DNA of 64,000 nucleotides from Chitinophaga vietnamensis (GTDB lineage Bacteria > Bacteroidota > Bacteroidia > Chitinophagales > Chitinophagaceae), in NCBI RefSeq assembly GCF_902167635.1, contig NZ_CABHMS010000001.1, positions 124,001-188,000 of the forward strand, written 5' to 3'. Both the position numbers and the translations under genes were made by a program. Under the pieces are notes generated by a model, which did not search any database, was not told the origin of the DNA, and saw nothing but the letters and a program-made list of their open reading frames with translations. Below are positions 42,055-50,935 of this stretch, piece after piece (the first letter of the stretch is position 1; each line of letters starts with the position of its first letter).

Positions 42055-42576
42055 TTATTGGCTTACCTGTGTTACCACCGCCCTGAAAGCGCCGTCTGTT
42101 ACGGCTCTCGGCCCACCCGCACCGCTCTTGTCGTACAAAGTGCCGGAGAAATTTCCCTCCACCGTCATATTATTCACATCGGTAAGATTGATACCGAAAC
42201 CGCCGGATGCAGGATCACTGCCCAGCTGTTGCGGAAACGAACCATTGAGCAACACGCTCATGCTATTGCCCTTCTGCGTAACAGGATAGGCGCCTGGTTT
42301 GAAAGGCATCGCATCTGTGGCTAGTGTAAAAGTGATCACATCTCCCGTATAACTCTGCCCCGTGATCTCCATTCTAGGATAATCATTGGTAGGGTCATTG
42401 TCTGTAAGATTGGGCAGATAGATCACCGCTTTTGGATTCTCTGAAAGATAAATGCGATTATCGAGCTTGAAAGAGATGAATCTTCTGCTGCGACTATCGT
42501 TGTTGTCATTATCCTTTCCGCAGGATATGCCCATCAGCATGGTGGCTCCGAGTAAGGCGGTTGCAAGTATGCGCAT
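42055..42576 (-). CDS. Putative lipoprotein of unknown function
   Basis: This 173-residue protein starts with a lipoprotein signal, MRILATALLGATMLMGISCGKDNDNNDS, with Cys19 as the likely lipidation site followed by an Asn/Asp-rich linker. The mature part has beta-rich segments with many turns (FISFKLDNRIYLSENPKAVIYLPN; GITYTG-like segments; GNFSGTLYDKSGAGG), reminiscent of small surface-exposed Bacteroidetes lipoproteins. No enzyme motif was found. It shares a terminator with the lanthipeptide-like gene, and an octamer-repeat hairpin lies upstream, so it is probably transcribed alone. Confidence 0.7.
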   Translation of the reverse strand: MRILATALLGATMLMGISCGKDNDNNDSRSRRFISFKLDNRIYLSENPKAVIYLPNLTDNDPTNDYPRMEITGQSYTGDVITFTLATDAMPFKPGAYPVTQKGNSMSVLLNGSFPQQLGSDPASGGFGINLTDVNNMTVEGNFSGTLYDKSGAGGPRAVTDGAFRAVVTQVSQ

Positions 42577-42611
42577 AGGTATTATTGATATATCCGATAA
42601 AAATAAGACTA

Positions 42612-42746
42612 ATATTTTTTGATGTAAGAATTTTTTGATGTAAGAATTTATGGATTTACGGATTTATGAATTTATGGCGAACCTGAAAACCGCCACAAAT
42701 CCGTAAATCCGTAAATCAAAAAATCCGTAAATCAAAAAATTCTCAC
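42612..42746. repeat. Octamer-unit hairpin between the lipoprotein and OPT genes
   Basis: Left units (GATGTAAG, AATTTTTT, AATTTATG, GATTTACG, GATTTATG) pair with right units ATCCGTAA x2, ATCAAAAA, ATCCGTAA, ATCAAAAA, ATTCTCAC across a loop at about 42679-42690. It ends at the stop codon of the OPT gene and probably terminates it. It shares octamers with 23673-23840. Confidence 0.9.
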
Positions 42747-42747
42747 A

Positions 42748-44790
42748 TTATTTCCTTGCGGTTCGGTAGAGACACCAGCCCATGAATGCAAAGAAAAGTA
42801 CGCCTAAAGAGAAGTAGCCGCCCGTACCCAATGCATGGGTAAGCGCACTTTCACTATTCACTTTAGAGAGTATAGCGGCCGACCAGTCGAAGCCTGCGAG
42901 TATAGCGATGATCACACCAGCCACTGCGCCGCCGGCAACCAGTCCGGTAGCAAATAAATTACCTTTACCCAGTTCCTCTTCTTCTGGCCTGAGCTCCACT
43001 TTATTTTTCTTGTGCTGACGATCTACTACTCCGCGGATCGCGCCACCAATAAAGATCGGTAGTGTGGTTGATAAAGGCAGGTATGCGCCCACGGCAAACG
43101 ACAGGGAGTTTACACCGCACAGCTCCATCGTAATGGCCAGGAAAACGCCCACCAGCACAAATTGCCAGTCGAGGTTGAACGACAAAATACCTTTGGCCAG
43201 TGTAGCCATGAGCGTACCCTGTGGCGCAGGATAATAAGCCGTGCCAATAGCATGGTCTTTCACGCCATGAGCAATCATATCGGCCGTAGGCTTGTCGAGG
43301 AATTTCACCGTAAGACCGATCACAACAGAAGAAACGATCGCGCCGATGAACAAGGCCAGCTGCTGGTACATCGGCGTAGCGCCTACGATGTAGCCCGATT
43401 TCAGATCCTGCGAAGTGCCGCCGGCATTGGCCGCCGCGATACAGATCATACCGCCCACTACCAACGCCATCGGCTCATATACTTTGCCGGTCCATCCAAC
43501 CGCGATGAACACCAGGCAGGTGCCCATCAGCGTGGCGATGGTCATACCGGAGATCGGGTTGTTGGAAGAACCGATCAGCCCTACAATACGGCTGGACACT
43601 GTTACGAAGAAGGCGCCAAAAACCACCACCAGCAAGCCTACCAGCAGTTTCTTGCCGATAGAGTCGCCGGGCAGTTGTGGCAGAAAAGCCATCAGCAATA
43701 CCAGTGCGATACTGCCGAACAATACTATTTTCAGATTGAGGTCGCGTTCTGTACGGGGCGTTTGTTCGCCGGAAGCGGCGTCACTACTGCCTTTCACAGC
43801 ACTGATGCTGCCTTTGAAAGAAGCGATGATAGTAGGAATGGTTTTCAGCAGCGTGATGAAACCGCCTGCGGCTACGGCGCCTGCGCCGATCTGACGCACA
43901 TAGGCGTAATATACTGCTGAAGCATAATCCTGGAAGGTATGGGTTACCGGGTCCCAACCGCCTTGTCCACCGGGCGTTTGCAGGTTGGCGAGATAGCCGA
44001 TCTTCACCAGCTGTGTGGCGATCACATCGCCGGGCAGCAAGGATGCCAGCAGCGGGATGAGCGCCAGCCAGGAGATCACGCCGCCGGCCACCAGCACACC
44101 CGCAATACGCGGACCGATGATATAACCCACACCCATGTACTCCGGTGTGATATCGGCGCTGATCTTTGCAGATGGAAAGAAGCGGTTGGCTTGTTGAGTC
44201 ATATAGCCGGGCGTTTCGGCGATCACATGCAACACTTTTTGCAGGATGGCATATACGAAAGCGAAGCCCAGTCCATAGAAAGCGGTCTTGGCGAAGTCGC
44301 CGCCCTTTTCGCCGGCGATGAGCACATCGCCGCAGGCGGTGCCTTCGGGGTAAGGCAGCGTACCATGTTCTTTTACGATCAGTGAACGACGTAGCGGTAT
44401 CATCATCAAGGTGCCAAGCACGCCACCGAAGATGGCCAGCGTAAGGATGGTGATATAATTGAAGAACTGCGCTCCGCCGCCATCGCTCAGAAAGAGGAAT
44501 CCCGGCAATGTGAATACCACGCCCGCCGCAATGGACTCGCCCGCGGAGCCGGTGGTCTGGATAATGTTATTCTCCAGGATGGAGGTCTTGAAAAATTTTC
44601 TGCCAAGTGTAATGGCAATCACGGCGATAGGGATAGAGGCCGATACCGTAAGACCCGCTTTCAGTGCGAGATACACCGTGGCTGCGCCAAAGATGATCCC
44701 GAAAACGCAACCCAGTAAAATGGATTTGAGGGTAAATTCTTTCATTGTCACGCCCGGCGCAACAAAGGGTTTGAAGTTGTTGTCAGACAT
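42748..44790 (-). CDS. OPT family oligopeptide transporter
   Basis: This 680-residue membrane protein has about 15 helices. The start MSDNNFKPFVAPGVTMKEFTLKSILLGCVFGIIFGA and the motifs SAGESIAAGVVFTLPG and PYPEGTACGDVLIAGE belong to the OPT superfamily, in the bacterial oligopeptide or metal-chelate transporter branch. GGTSQDLKSGYIVGATP is another conserved segment. The POT transporter follows upstream on the same strand, so two peptide transporters lie side by side; each appears to have its own terminator. The substrate is inferred from the family only. Confidence 0.9.
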   Translation of the reverse strand: MSDNNFKPFVAPGVTMKEFTLKSILLGCVFGIIFGAATVYLALKAGLTVSASIPIAVIAITLGRKFFKTSILENNIIQTTGSAGESIAAGVVFTLPGFLFLSDGGGAQFFNYITILTLAIFGGVLGTLMMIPLRRSLIVKEHGTLPYPEGTACGDVLIAGEKGGDFAKTAFYGLGFAFVYAILQKVLHVIAETPGYMTQQANRFFPSAKISADITPEYMGVGYIIGPRIAGVLVAGGVISWLALIPLLASLLPGDVIATQLVKIGYLANLQTPGGQGGWDPVTHTFQDYASAVYYAYVRQIGAGAVAAGGFITLLKTIPTIIASFKGSISAVKGSSDAASGEQTPRTERDLNLKIVLFGSIALVLLMAFLPQLPGDSIGKKLLVGLLVVVFGAFFVTVSSRIVGLIGSSNNPISGMTIATLMGTCLVFIAVGWTGKVYEPMALVVGGMICIAAANAGGTSQDLKSGYIVGATPMYQQLALFIGAIVSSVVIGLTVKFLDKPTADMIAHGVKDHAIGTAYYPAPQGTLMATLAKGILSFNLDWQFVLVGVFLAITMELCGVNSLSFAVGAYLPLSTTLPIFIGGAIRGVVDRQHKKNKVELRPEEEELGKGNLFATGLVAGGAVAGVIIAILAGFDWSAAILSKVNSESALTHALGTGGYFSLGVLFFAFMGWCLYRTARK

Positions 44791-44834
44791 ATGTGGTAGC
44801 GTATAATCAAATGATAAATTACGAATTTAAACGA

Positions 44835-44871
44835 AAAGCCCTTCAAGCGATTTGCGCGCCTGAAGGGCTTT
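44835..44871 (-). terminator. Terminator after the POT gene
   Basis: AAAGCCCTTCA (44835-44845) pairs perfectly with TGAAGGGCTTT (44861-44871), with A/T runs on each side, downstream of the POT gene on the minus strand. Confidence 0.75.
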
Positions 44872-44890
44872 CCTTCATTTGAATCTGTAA

Positions 44891-46600
44891 TTATTTAACA
44901 CCGTGCATCCATTTTTTCAGGAACGGCGTCATTAAGAAAAGCAGTACTGCTGCGGCTCCTGGCAGGATCACAAACACCATGAAGAACTCAAAGAGGTTGT
45001 GGATGGTATAGCCTGCGAACGTAGGATAATGAGCAGCCAGTTTCAGTTCATGCAACTTGTTGAGTTGGTCGGCGGTAGCGCTGATGGTGCCATCCAGGAT
45101 GCCCTGGAGATTGATGCCATTGTCGGCAGCCAGTTTGAACTTGTCAGGCGTAGGCGGTAACAATGCGCCCAGCGTGCCTGCCAGCGCATAACCGGCAGCG
45201 TTGGCGAGGAACCATACGCCCATCAGCAGGGAAGAGAAGCGGTGTGGCGCCAGTTTGGCTACGAGCGATAAACCGATCGGCGACAAGCACAATTCACCCA
45301 GCGTGTGGAAGAGATACATCAGGATCAGCCAGCCTACGCCCAGTTTCTCGCTCATGCCCAGGCCTTTTACCTGCAATGCGATGATGAAGAAACCGAATGC
45401 CAGCAAAGCCAGGCCGATAGATTGTTTCATCGGAGAGATGGGCTCCAGGTTGCGTTTCTGCAATTTGAGCCACAGCCAGCTGAATGGCAAGGCAAATACG
45501 ATGATGAAGATAGAGTTGGCGTTCTGGATGAAGCTCGGTGGCATATCCCATCCCAGCAGCCGGCGGTCGGTCTGGTTATCCGCGATGAAGGTCAGTGAAG
45601 AACCAGCCTGCTCAAAGCACGCCCAGAAGAAGATCACAAAAAATGCCACGAAGTACAGCACGATGATCCTTTGTCTTTCTACCTTGGTGATAGATTTGTC
45701 GGTGAGGATCAGCACAGCGAGGCTAATACCGGTAGCATAGATGAAGGGATAGATCCAGGATTTGATCGGGTTAGGATCGATGGAAACGTAGTGGATACCG
45801 AGGAAGAGCACTACCAGCAGCACGCTTACGCCAGCGATGGCGCCGGGCGTGAATTTGGCTTTGTCGGCCTCGCCGGACGGATGCTGGTTGTTGGCGTTGA
45901 AGGTAGGTTTGGCGCCGATCGCTTTTCCTTCAGGCGTTACCACGTATTTGTCTTTCAGGAAGAAAAACAGGATGGTACCGAGGAACATGGCCAGGCTCGC
46001 AGCGAGGAAGCCCCATTTGAAGGCGCTGACCATTCTCACCCCTTCTACCTTAACGTCGCCGAGGATAGGGCATACGAGCATCCCGAGGAAGGCGCCCATG
46101 TTAATGCCCATGTAAAAGATGGTGAAAGCAGAGTCAAGACGGCCGTCGTTCTTGGGATACAGCTGGCCCACCATAGAAGAGATGTTGGGTTTGAAGAAGC
46201 CGTTACCGAAGATAAGAACGAGCAAGGCAGTCCACATAATGAGTTTGGCGGTTTCCACATTCGTGGCGTAGAGCGTGGCGCTGAGTACCATCAGTAATTG
46301 TCCGGTACCCATTACAAAGCCACCTAATAAGATACAATTCCGGTTACCGAGGTAACGGTCGGCGATATAACCGCCGAGCATAGGGGTAAGGTAACAAAGG
46401 CCAAGAAATCCACCATAGGCATAAGAAGAATCTGCTTCAGAGAATTGCAGTGCATTCACCAGGAAGAGCGTCAGCAACGCCCTCATCCCATAAAAGTTAA
46501 ACCGTTCCCACATTTCCGTGGCAAATAAGACCGCGAGCCCTTTGGGATGCCCCTTCTGCGAGGCAATTACAGGCTCCTGTGCAACAGCAGTTTGCATCAT
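44891..46600 (-). CDS. POT family proton-dependent peptide transporter
   Basis: This 569-residue MFS-fold symporter imports di- and tripeptides with protons. It has the family signature ATEMWERFNFYGMRALLTLFLVNAL (E-x-x-E-R-F/Y-x-Y-G) near residues 26-50, GGYIADRYLGNRNCILLGG near 75, and FYMGINMGAFLGMLVCPILG near 155. It is longer than E. coli DtpA because of an insert of about 30 residues after the first half. It lies upstream of the OPT gene on the same strand, with a hairpin between them. Confidence 0.93.
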   Translation of the reverse strand: MMQTAVAQEPVIASQKGHPKGLAVLFATEMWERFNFYGMRALLTLFLVNALQFSEADSSYAYGGFLGLCYLTPMLGGYIADRYLGNRNCILLGGFVMGTGQLLMVLSATLYATNVETAKLIMWTALLVLIFGNGFFKPNISSMVGQLYPKNDGRLDSAFTIFYMGINMGAFLGMLVCPILGDVKVEGVRMVSAFKWGFLAASLAMFLGTILFFFLKDKYVVTPEGKAIGAKPTFNANNQHPSGEADKAKFTPGAIAGVSVLLVVLFLGIHYVSIDPNPIKSWIYPFIYATGISLAVLILTDKSITKVERQRIIVLYFVAFFVIFFWACFEQAGSSLTFIADNQTDRRLLGWDMPPSFIQNANSIFIIVFALPFSWLWLKLQKRNLEPISPMKQSIGLALLAFGFFIIALQVKGLGMSEKLGVGWLILMYLFHTLGELCLSPIGLSLVAKLAPHRFSSLLMGVWFLANAAGYALAGTLGALLPPTPDKFKLAADNGINLQGILDGTISATADQLNKLHELKLAAHYPTFAGYTIHNLFEFFMVFVILPGAAAVLLFLMTPFLKKWMHGVK

Positions 46601-46759
46601 AGATGGTTAGTTTTTAGCAAGATTGTTTTAAGGTTCAGTTAATTCTAAAACTGGCAAGTTAAAGAAATTCGGTTATCTCTTTAAAAAAATGGTATAAATG
46701 CTCATTTTTTGGACTTTATTGTACTTTCTTTGCACTTTCTTCGCACTGTATTTATTCAT

Positions 46760-48043
46760 ATGAACATTTTATTACTTGGAAGTGGTGGCCGGGAGCATGC
46801 ACTGGCCCTGAAAATGTCTCAAAGCCCGCTTTGTGGTCAACTGTTTATCGCACCCGGTAACGCCGGAACTGCCCAGTGTGGCCAGAATGTGAACATGGGC
46901 GTGAGCGAGTTTGAAAAGATCAAGGCCTTTTGCCTGGAAAACGCTGTCACATTAGTGGTACCGGGATCAGAAGAAGCGCTCGTAAACGGAATATACGACT
47001 TTTTTCGTAACGACAAAGCCCTGCAACATATTCCGGTAATGGGGCCTTCGCAATATGCCGCCCAGCTGGAAGGCAGCAAGGCCTTCGCTAAATTGTTCAT
47101 GCAGCGCAATCGCATTCCCACGGCAGCTTACCAGGAGTTTAACAAGGATAACTTCGATGCCGGTATTGATTATATTAAACAGCATTCCTTACCGATCGTG
47201 CTCAAAGCCGATGGACTGGCCGCCGGCAAAGGCGTGGTGATTGCCGCTTCCCACGAAGAAGCCATCACCGAGTTTACTCAGATGATACAGGACGCCAAAT
47301 TCGGCGACGCCAGCAAAACCGTTGTGATAGAGCAATTCCTCACCGGTATTGAGCTGTCTGTGTTTGTGATCACCGACGGACGTACCTATAAAATATTACC
47401 CGAAGCCAAAGACTACAAGCGCATTGGCGAAGGGGATAAAGGTCTCAACACCGGCGGTATGGGAGCCGTATCTCCTGTGCCTTTTGCCGATGCGGCCTTC
47501 ATGAAAAAAGTGGAAGACCAGGTCATACGCCCTACTGTAGAAGGTTTGGCGGCAGAGAAGATCGTTTATAACGGGTTCATCTTTTTTGGCCTGATTAATG
47601 TGGAAGGAGAGCCTTTCGTGATAGAATACAATTGCAGGATGGGCGACCCCGAAACCGAAGTGGTATTGCCCCGCCTTCAAAACGACCTGCTGGAGCTGTT
47701 TACAGCCGTAAGTGAAGGCCAGTTGGCATCTCAAACCATATCTGTGGATCAGCGTGCAGCCGCCACCGTTATGCTGGTATCCAAAGGATACCCGGAAGCA
47801 TATGAGAAGAACAAGGAGATCAGCAACATTCCTGCTCCTACCCGTGATCAGATCGTGTTCCATGCCGGCACCCGCCAGGATGGAGATAAAGTGCTTACCA
47901 ACGGAGGCCGCGTACTGGCCATTACATCACTGGCAACCAGCCTTCAGCTGGCATTGGCGCATTCCGCCCAAACCGCAGAAAAGATCTCCTTCGAAGGGAA
48001 AACCTATCGCAGAGACATTGGATATGAATTTAGGAATGTGTGA
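46760..48043 (+). CDS. purD: Phosphoribosylamine-glycine ligase
   Basis: This 427-residue ATP-grasp enzyme catalyses the second step of purine synthesis. It has MNILLLGSGGREHALALKMS at the start, PSQYAAQLEGSKAFAKLFM near 95, LPIVLKADGLAAGKGVVIA near 140, and the signature GDPETEVVLPRLQNDLLEL near 290. The start at 46760 is chosen because the GSGGREHA motif must be close to the N terminus; the frame begins 17 codons upstream. The window contains no other purine gene, so it is not in a pur operon here. A weak hairpin follows. Confidence 0.95.
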   Translation: MNILLLGSGGREHALALKMSQSPLCGQLFIAPGNAGTAQCGQNVNMGVSEFEKIKAFCLENAVTLVVPGSEEALVNGIYDFFRNDKALQHIPVMGPSQYAAQLEGSKAFAKLFMQRNRIPTAAYQEFNKDNFDAGIDYIKQHSLPIVLKADGLAAGKGVVIAASHEEAITEFTQMIQDAKFGDASKTVVIEQFLTGIELSVFVITDGRTYKILPEAKDYKRIGEGDKGLNTGGMGAVSPVPFADAAFMKKVEDQVIRPTVEGLAAEKIVYNGFIFFGLINVEGEPFVIEYNCRMGDPETEVVLPRLQNDLLELFTAVSEGQLASQTISVDQRAAATVMLVSKGYPEAYEKNKEISNIPAPTRDQIVFHAGTRQDGDKVLTNGGRVLAITSLATSLQLALAHSAQTAEKISFEGKTYRRDIGYEFRNV

Positions 48044-48357
48044 ATTTCTTGATTTATTGATTGGATCAAATCAAAAAATCCCGAAATAACCAAATAACCA
48101 AATAACAGTAGGGGGGACTGGTACAGGACAATTGAAAAAGCGGAATTGGTAAGGCGTTATTTTTTAGTCAGGAACAATTAAAACGGATTAAATCCGTTGA
48201 TCTGGTCGGAACATGAAGAGAGCAGTTACGATGCCGTTTGTATAACAAATAACTTTTTTTAATATTTAGCCGTATTATTGCAGGAATATCCTTTTTTTGC
48301 ATCGTATATTCGTTGGAATTATTCATTTTTGCATTCTAATTTTTGACCGTATCAACA
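48044..48357. other. Intergenic region purD-mreB (314 bases)
   Basis: This gap contains an imperfect hairpin made of ATTTCTTGATTTATTGATT and its partial complement (about 48044-48087), AACCAAATA repeats (about 48087-48106), and a small palindrome ACGGATTAAATCCGT at 48184-48198. A T-rich stretch precedes mreB. No open frame of useful length and no exact TAnnTTTG was found; TAATTTTTG near 48340 is one base too long. It probably holds the mreB promoter and a long leader. Confidence 0.5.
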
Positions 48358-49380
48358 ATGGGATTTTTTAATTTTTTAACGCAGGAAATCGCGATTGATT
48401 TAGGTACAGCGAACACGCTGATAATACATAATGACCAGGTGGTTGTGGACGAGCCTTCCATTGTAGCGATAGAACGGGCTAGCGGCAAGATCGTGGCGGT
48501 AGGTAAGAAAGCCATGATGATGCACGAAAAAACGCATGAATATCTTCGTACGATACGCCCCCTGAAAGATGGCGTGATAGCGGATTTCAACGCCGCTGAA
48601 GGCATGATCAGGGAGCTGATAAAAATGATTTACCCCAAAAAGCCATTGTTCGCTCCGAGCTGGAGGATGGTGATCTGTATCCCGTCCAGCATCACGGAAG
48701 TGGAAAAGAGAGCCGTTCGCGATTCCGCTGAACAAGCCGGGGCCAAAGAAGTTTACCTCATTCACGAACCTATGGCCGCTGCCCTCGGTATCGGCATCGA
48801 CGTGGAAGAGCCGGTGGGTAACATGATCATCGACATCGGAGGCGGTACTACCGGTATTTCCGTGATCGCCCTCGCTGGTATCGTGTGCGACCAGAGTATC
48901 CGTATCGCCGGCGATGAATTTACCGCCGATATCATGGAAGCGCTCCGCCGCTACCATAGCTTGCTGATCGGTGAAAGAACCGCCGAACAGATCAAGATAC
49001 ACATCGGTTCTGCCCTGAAAGAACTCGACAACCCGCCAGATGATATCCCGGTAAATGGCCGTGACCTGGTAACCGGTATTCCGAAACAGATCATGGTATC
49101 CTACCAGGAGATCGCGGAAGCACTGGATAAATCCATCTTTAAAATCGAGGAAGCCATCCTGAAAGCGCTGGAAACAACGCCGCCGGAACTGGCATCGGAT
49201 ATCTACCGCAGAGGACTGTACCTGACCGGCGGCGGCGCCTTGCTCCGCGGTCTCGACAAACGCCTTGCCCAAAAGATCAAACTGCCCGTACATGTAGCGG
49301 ACGACCCGCTGCGCGCCGTGGTAAGAGGTACTGGCATCGCCCTCAAGCATGTAGGTAAATATCCGTTCCTGATGCAATAA
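48358..49380 (+). CDS. mreB: Rod-shape-determining protein MreB
   Basis: This 340-residue actin-like protein polymerises under the membrane and guides lateral wall synthesis. It has the actin-fold phosphate motifs AIDLGTANTLI (about 12-22), MIIDIGGGTTGISVI (about 158-172) and the adenosine motif LYLTGGGALLRGLDKRL (about 287-303). The start MGFFNFLTQEIAIDLG is standard for MreB; the frame has an ATG five codons upstream that would add an unusual N terminus. It begins the elongation operon mreB-mreC-mreD-pbp2-rodA, with a hairpin after its stop that may lower expression of the later genes. Confidence 0.95.
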   Translation: MGFFNFLTQEIAIDLGTANTLIIHNDQVVVDEPSIVAIERASGKIVAVGKKAMMMHEKTHEYLRTIRPLKDGVIADFNAAEGMIRELIKMIYPKKPLFAPSWRMVICIPSSITEVEKRAVRDSAEQAGAKEVYLIHEPMAAALGIGIDVEEPVGNMIIDIGGGTTGISVIALAGIVCDQSIRIAGDEFTADIMEALRRYHSLLIGERTAEQIKIHIGSALKELDNPPDDIPVNGRDLVTGIPKQIMVSYQEIAEALDKSIFKIEEAILKALETTPPELASDIYRRGLYLTGGGALLRGLDKRLAQKIKLPVHVADDPLRAVVRGTGIALKHVGKYPFLMQ

Positions 49381-49385
49381 ACCTA

Positions 49386-49460
49386 TTTTGATTTTCGGAT
49401 TTGTTGATTTACGGATTTAGGGATTTAAATCCGTAAATCAATAAATCCGAAAATCTAAAA
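49386..49460 (+). repeat. Hairpin between mreB and mreC
   Basis: TTTTGATTTTCGGATTTGTTGATTTACGGATTT pairs with its complement downstream with one mismatch and one bulge, around a short loop. It includes the GGATTTAC octamer. It is inside a co-directional operon, so it probably reduces rather than ends read-through, or it protects the mreB mRNA. Confidence 0.8.
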
Positions 49461-49481
49461 ATTTTAAATCATGCCGCGCTT

Positions 49482-50369
49482 GTGCGAAACCTGATCATTT
49501 TCTTAAGGCGATATTTCAACTTCTTCTTATTTCTGCTGCTGGAAGTGATTTGTATTGTGCTGGTTTTCCAGAATAATAACTACCAGCGTACCGCTTATCT
49601 TAACTCCGCCAACAACGTCAGCGGAAAACTCTACGACAAGTATAACAACGTACAATACTACTTTCACCTGAAAGCTACCAACGACAGTCTCGTCGCAGAA
49701 AATACACGCCTGCATAACGCGCTCCGTACCAGCTTCGATAGCATGGTTACCAGGAACGGCGTGAAAGTAGATACCATCCGCAGATACAGCGATGATACCG
49801 CCCGCAAGGTGACATCCACCGAAATCCGCCGCTATCAATACTTTGAGGCCAAAGTGATCAACAACTCACTCAACAAGCCGATGAACTATATCACCATCCA
49901 CCGCGGCAGCCTGCAAGGCATACGCCCCAACATGGGCGTGATCAGCCCCAGCGGCGTAGTAGGCGTGGTGAGAAGCGTCAGCGAAAACTACTCGGTGATC
50001 CTCTCCATGCTCTCCAAATCCAACTCGGTATCTATCAGTGCCCGCCTCGGACAAGGAAAAGAAATGGGCTCCGTACACTGGGATGGCGATGACCCGGCCT
50101 ATGCCACCCTCCGTGATATCCCGCGCAGCGCCAAAGTAATCAAAGGCGATACCGTGGTCACCAGCGGATTCTCCGCCCTCTTCCCGGAAAATATTCCGAT
50201 CGGTTACGTAGATAAAGTGACCGTTAGCGATAAATCCAGCACCTCACTCAATATCCGGTTGAAACTGGCTACCAACTTCTTCAACCTGCAATATGTATAT
50301 GTGATTGAGAACCTGCTGAAAGATGAACAACAACGATTGGAAGACTCGACGTATAAGCTGATTAAATGA
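49482..50369 (+). CDS. mreC: Rod-shape-determining protein MreC
   Basis: This 295-residue periplasmic scaffold of the elongasome has an N-terminal membrane helix (YFNFFLFLLLEVICIVLVFQ, about 11-30). A coiled coil follows, at about 60-85 (ATNDSLVAENTRLHNAL), and then the beta-barrel domain with NKPMNYITIHRGSLQGIRPNMGVISPSGVVG near 127-157. It starts with GTG at 49482 (MRNLIIFLRRY). An ATG 11 bases upstream opens a seven-codon frame that overlaps the start and stops at once. mreD overlaps its end by four bases (ATGA). Confidence 0.93.
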   Translation: MRNLIIFLRRYFNFFLFLLLEVICIVLVFQNNNYQRTAYLNSANNVSGKLYDKYNNVQYYFHLKATNDSLVAENTRLHNALRTSFDSMVTRNGVKVDTIRRYSDDTARKVTSTEIRRYQYFEAKVINNSLNKPMNYITIHRGSLQGIRPNMGVISPSGVVGVVRSVSENYSVILSMLSKSNSVSISARLGQGKEMGSVHWDGDDPAYATLRDIPRSAKVIKGDTVVTSGFSALFPENIPIGYVDKVTVSDKSSTSLNIRLKLATNFFNLQYVYVIENLLKDEQQRLEDSTYKLIK

Positions 50370-50875
50370 GTATCTTATTAAGAAATATCATCCGCTTCGT
50401 GCTCCTGCTGCTGATACAGGTATTCGTGCTCAACGAGATCCTGATCCACCAGCTGATAAGCCCATATCTCTACATGCTGTTCATCCTGGCGCTCCCGTTT
50501 AACCTGCCTCGCCCCGTACTCATGCTACTGGGCCTGCTCACGGGCCTGTCGCTCGATATGTTCATGAACACCATGGGTATGCACGCCGCGGCCTGCGTAT
50601 TCATCGCTTACCTCCGGCCTTTTGTGATCAACATCCTCTCGCCGCAAGGAGGCTTCGAAACCACACAAAAAACACCTTCCATGACCAGCATGGGCGTGTC
50701 GCAGTTCCTGATCTATGCAGCTATACTGGTATTTCTGCATCATACCGTTTACTTCATACTCGAAGTATTCGGCTTTGCCAACCCGCTTTACCTGCTGCTC
50801 AAGATCATCCTGTCAACGGCCGCCAGCCTGTTTCTGATCGTATTGTATGAATTACTTTTCTTCTCGAAGAAGTAA
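50366..50875 (+). CDS. mreD: Rod-shape-determining protein MreD
   Basis: This 169-residue inner-membrane protein has about five helices and completes the MreBCD set. The ATG overlaps the TGA of mreC (ATGA), so translation is coupled. PLPF-type turn residues (ILALPFNLPRPVLMLLGLLTGLSLDMFMNTMGMHAAACVF) match MreD, although the family is weakly conserved. Position in the operon makes the call certain. A -7 element between mreD and the next gene suggests a second promoter. Confidence 0.9.
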   Translation: MSILLRNIIRFVLLLLIQVFVLNEILIHQLISPYLYMLFILALPFNLPRPVLMLLGLLTGLSLDMFMNTMGMHAAACVFIAYLRPFVINILSPQGGFETTQKTPSMTSMGVSQFLIYAAILVFLHHTVYFILEVFGFANPLYLLLKIILSTAASLFLIVLYELLFFSKK

Positions 50876-50898
50876 TGCCTGCTTTGCGCTTTTTCTTG

Positions 50899-50906
50899 TA
50901 GGTTTG
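50899..50906 (+). promoter_or_regulatory. -7 element TAGGTTTG upstream of pbp2
   Basis: A perfect TAnnTTTG lies 29 bases before the pbp2 ATG at 50936. It may give pbp2-rodA a second, internal promoter. Confidence 0.45.
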
Positions 50907-50935
50907 TAAATTAAAATATATCCGTCCTCAATAGC

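Noticed and set aside
44891-46600. OPT and POT genes as part of the RiPP cluster
   Set aside because: They are on the opposite strand, separated by a lipoprotein gene and hairpins, and both families are common general peptide importers.
48400-49377. A 325-codon open frame on the minus strand opposite mreB
   Set aside because: MreB is certain on the plus strand, and the antisense translation has no recognisable features.
49471-49494. ATG at 49471 as the true mreC start
   Set aside because: It is in a different frame from mreC and meets a stop after seven codons.
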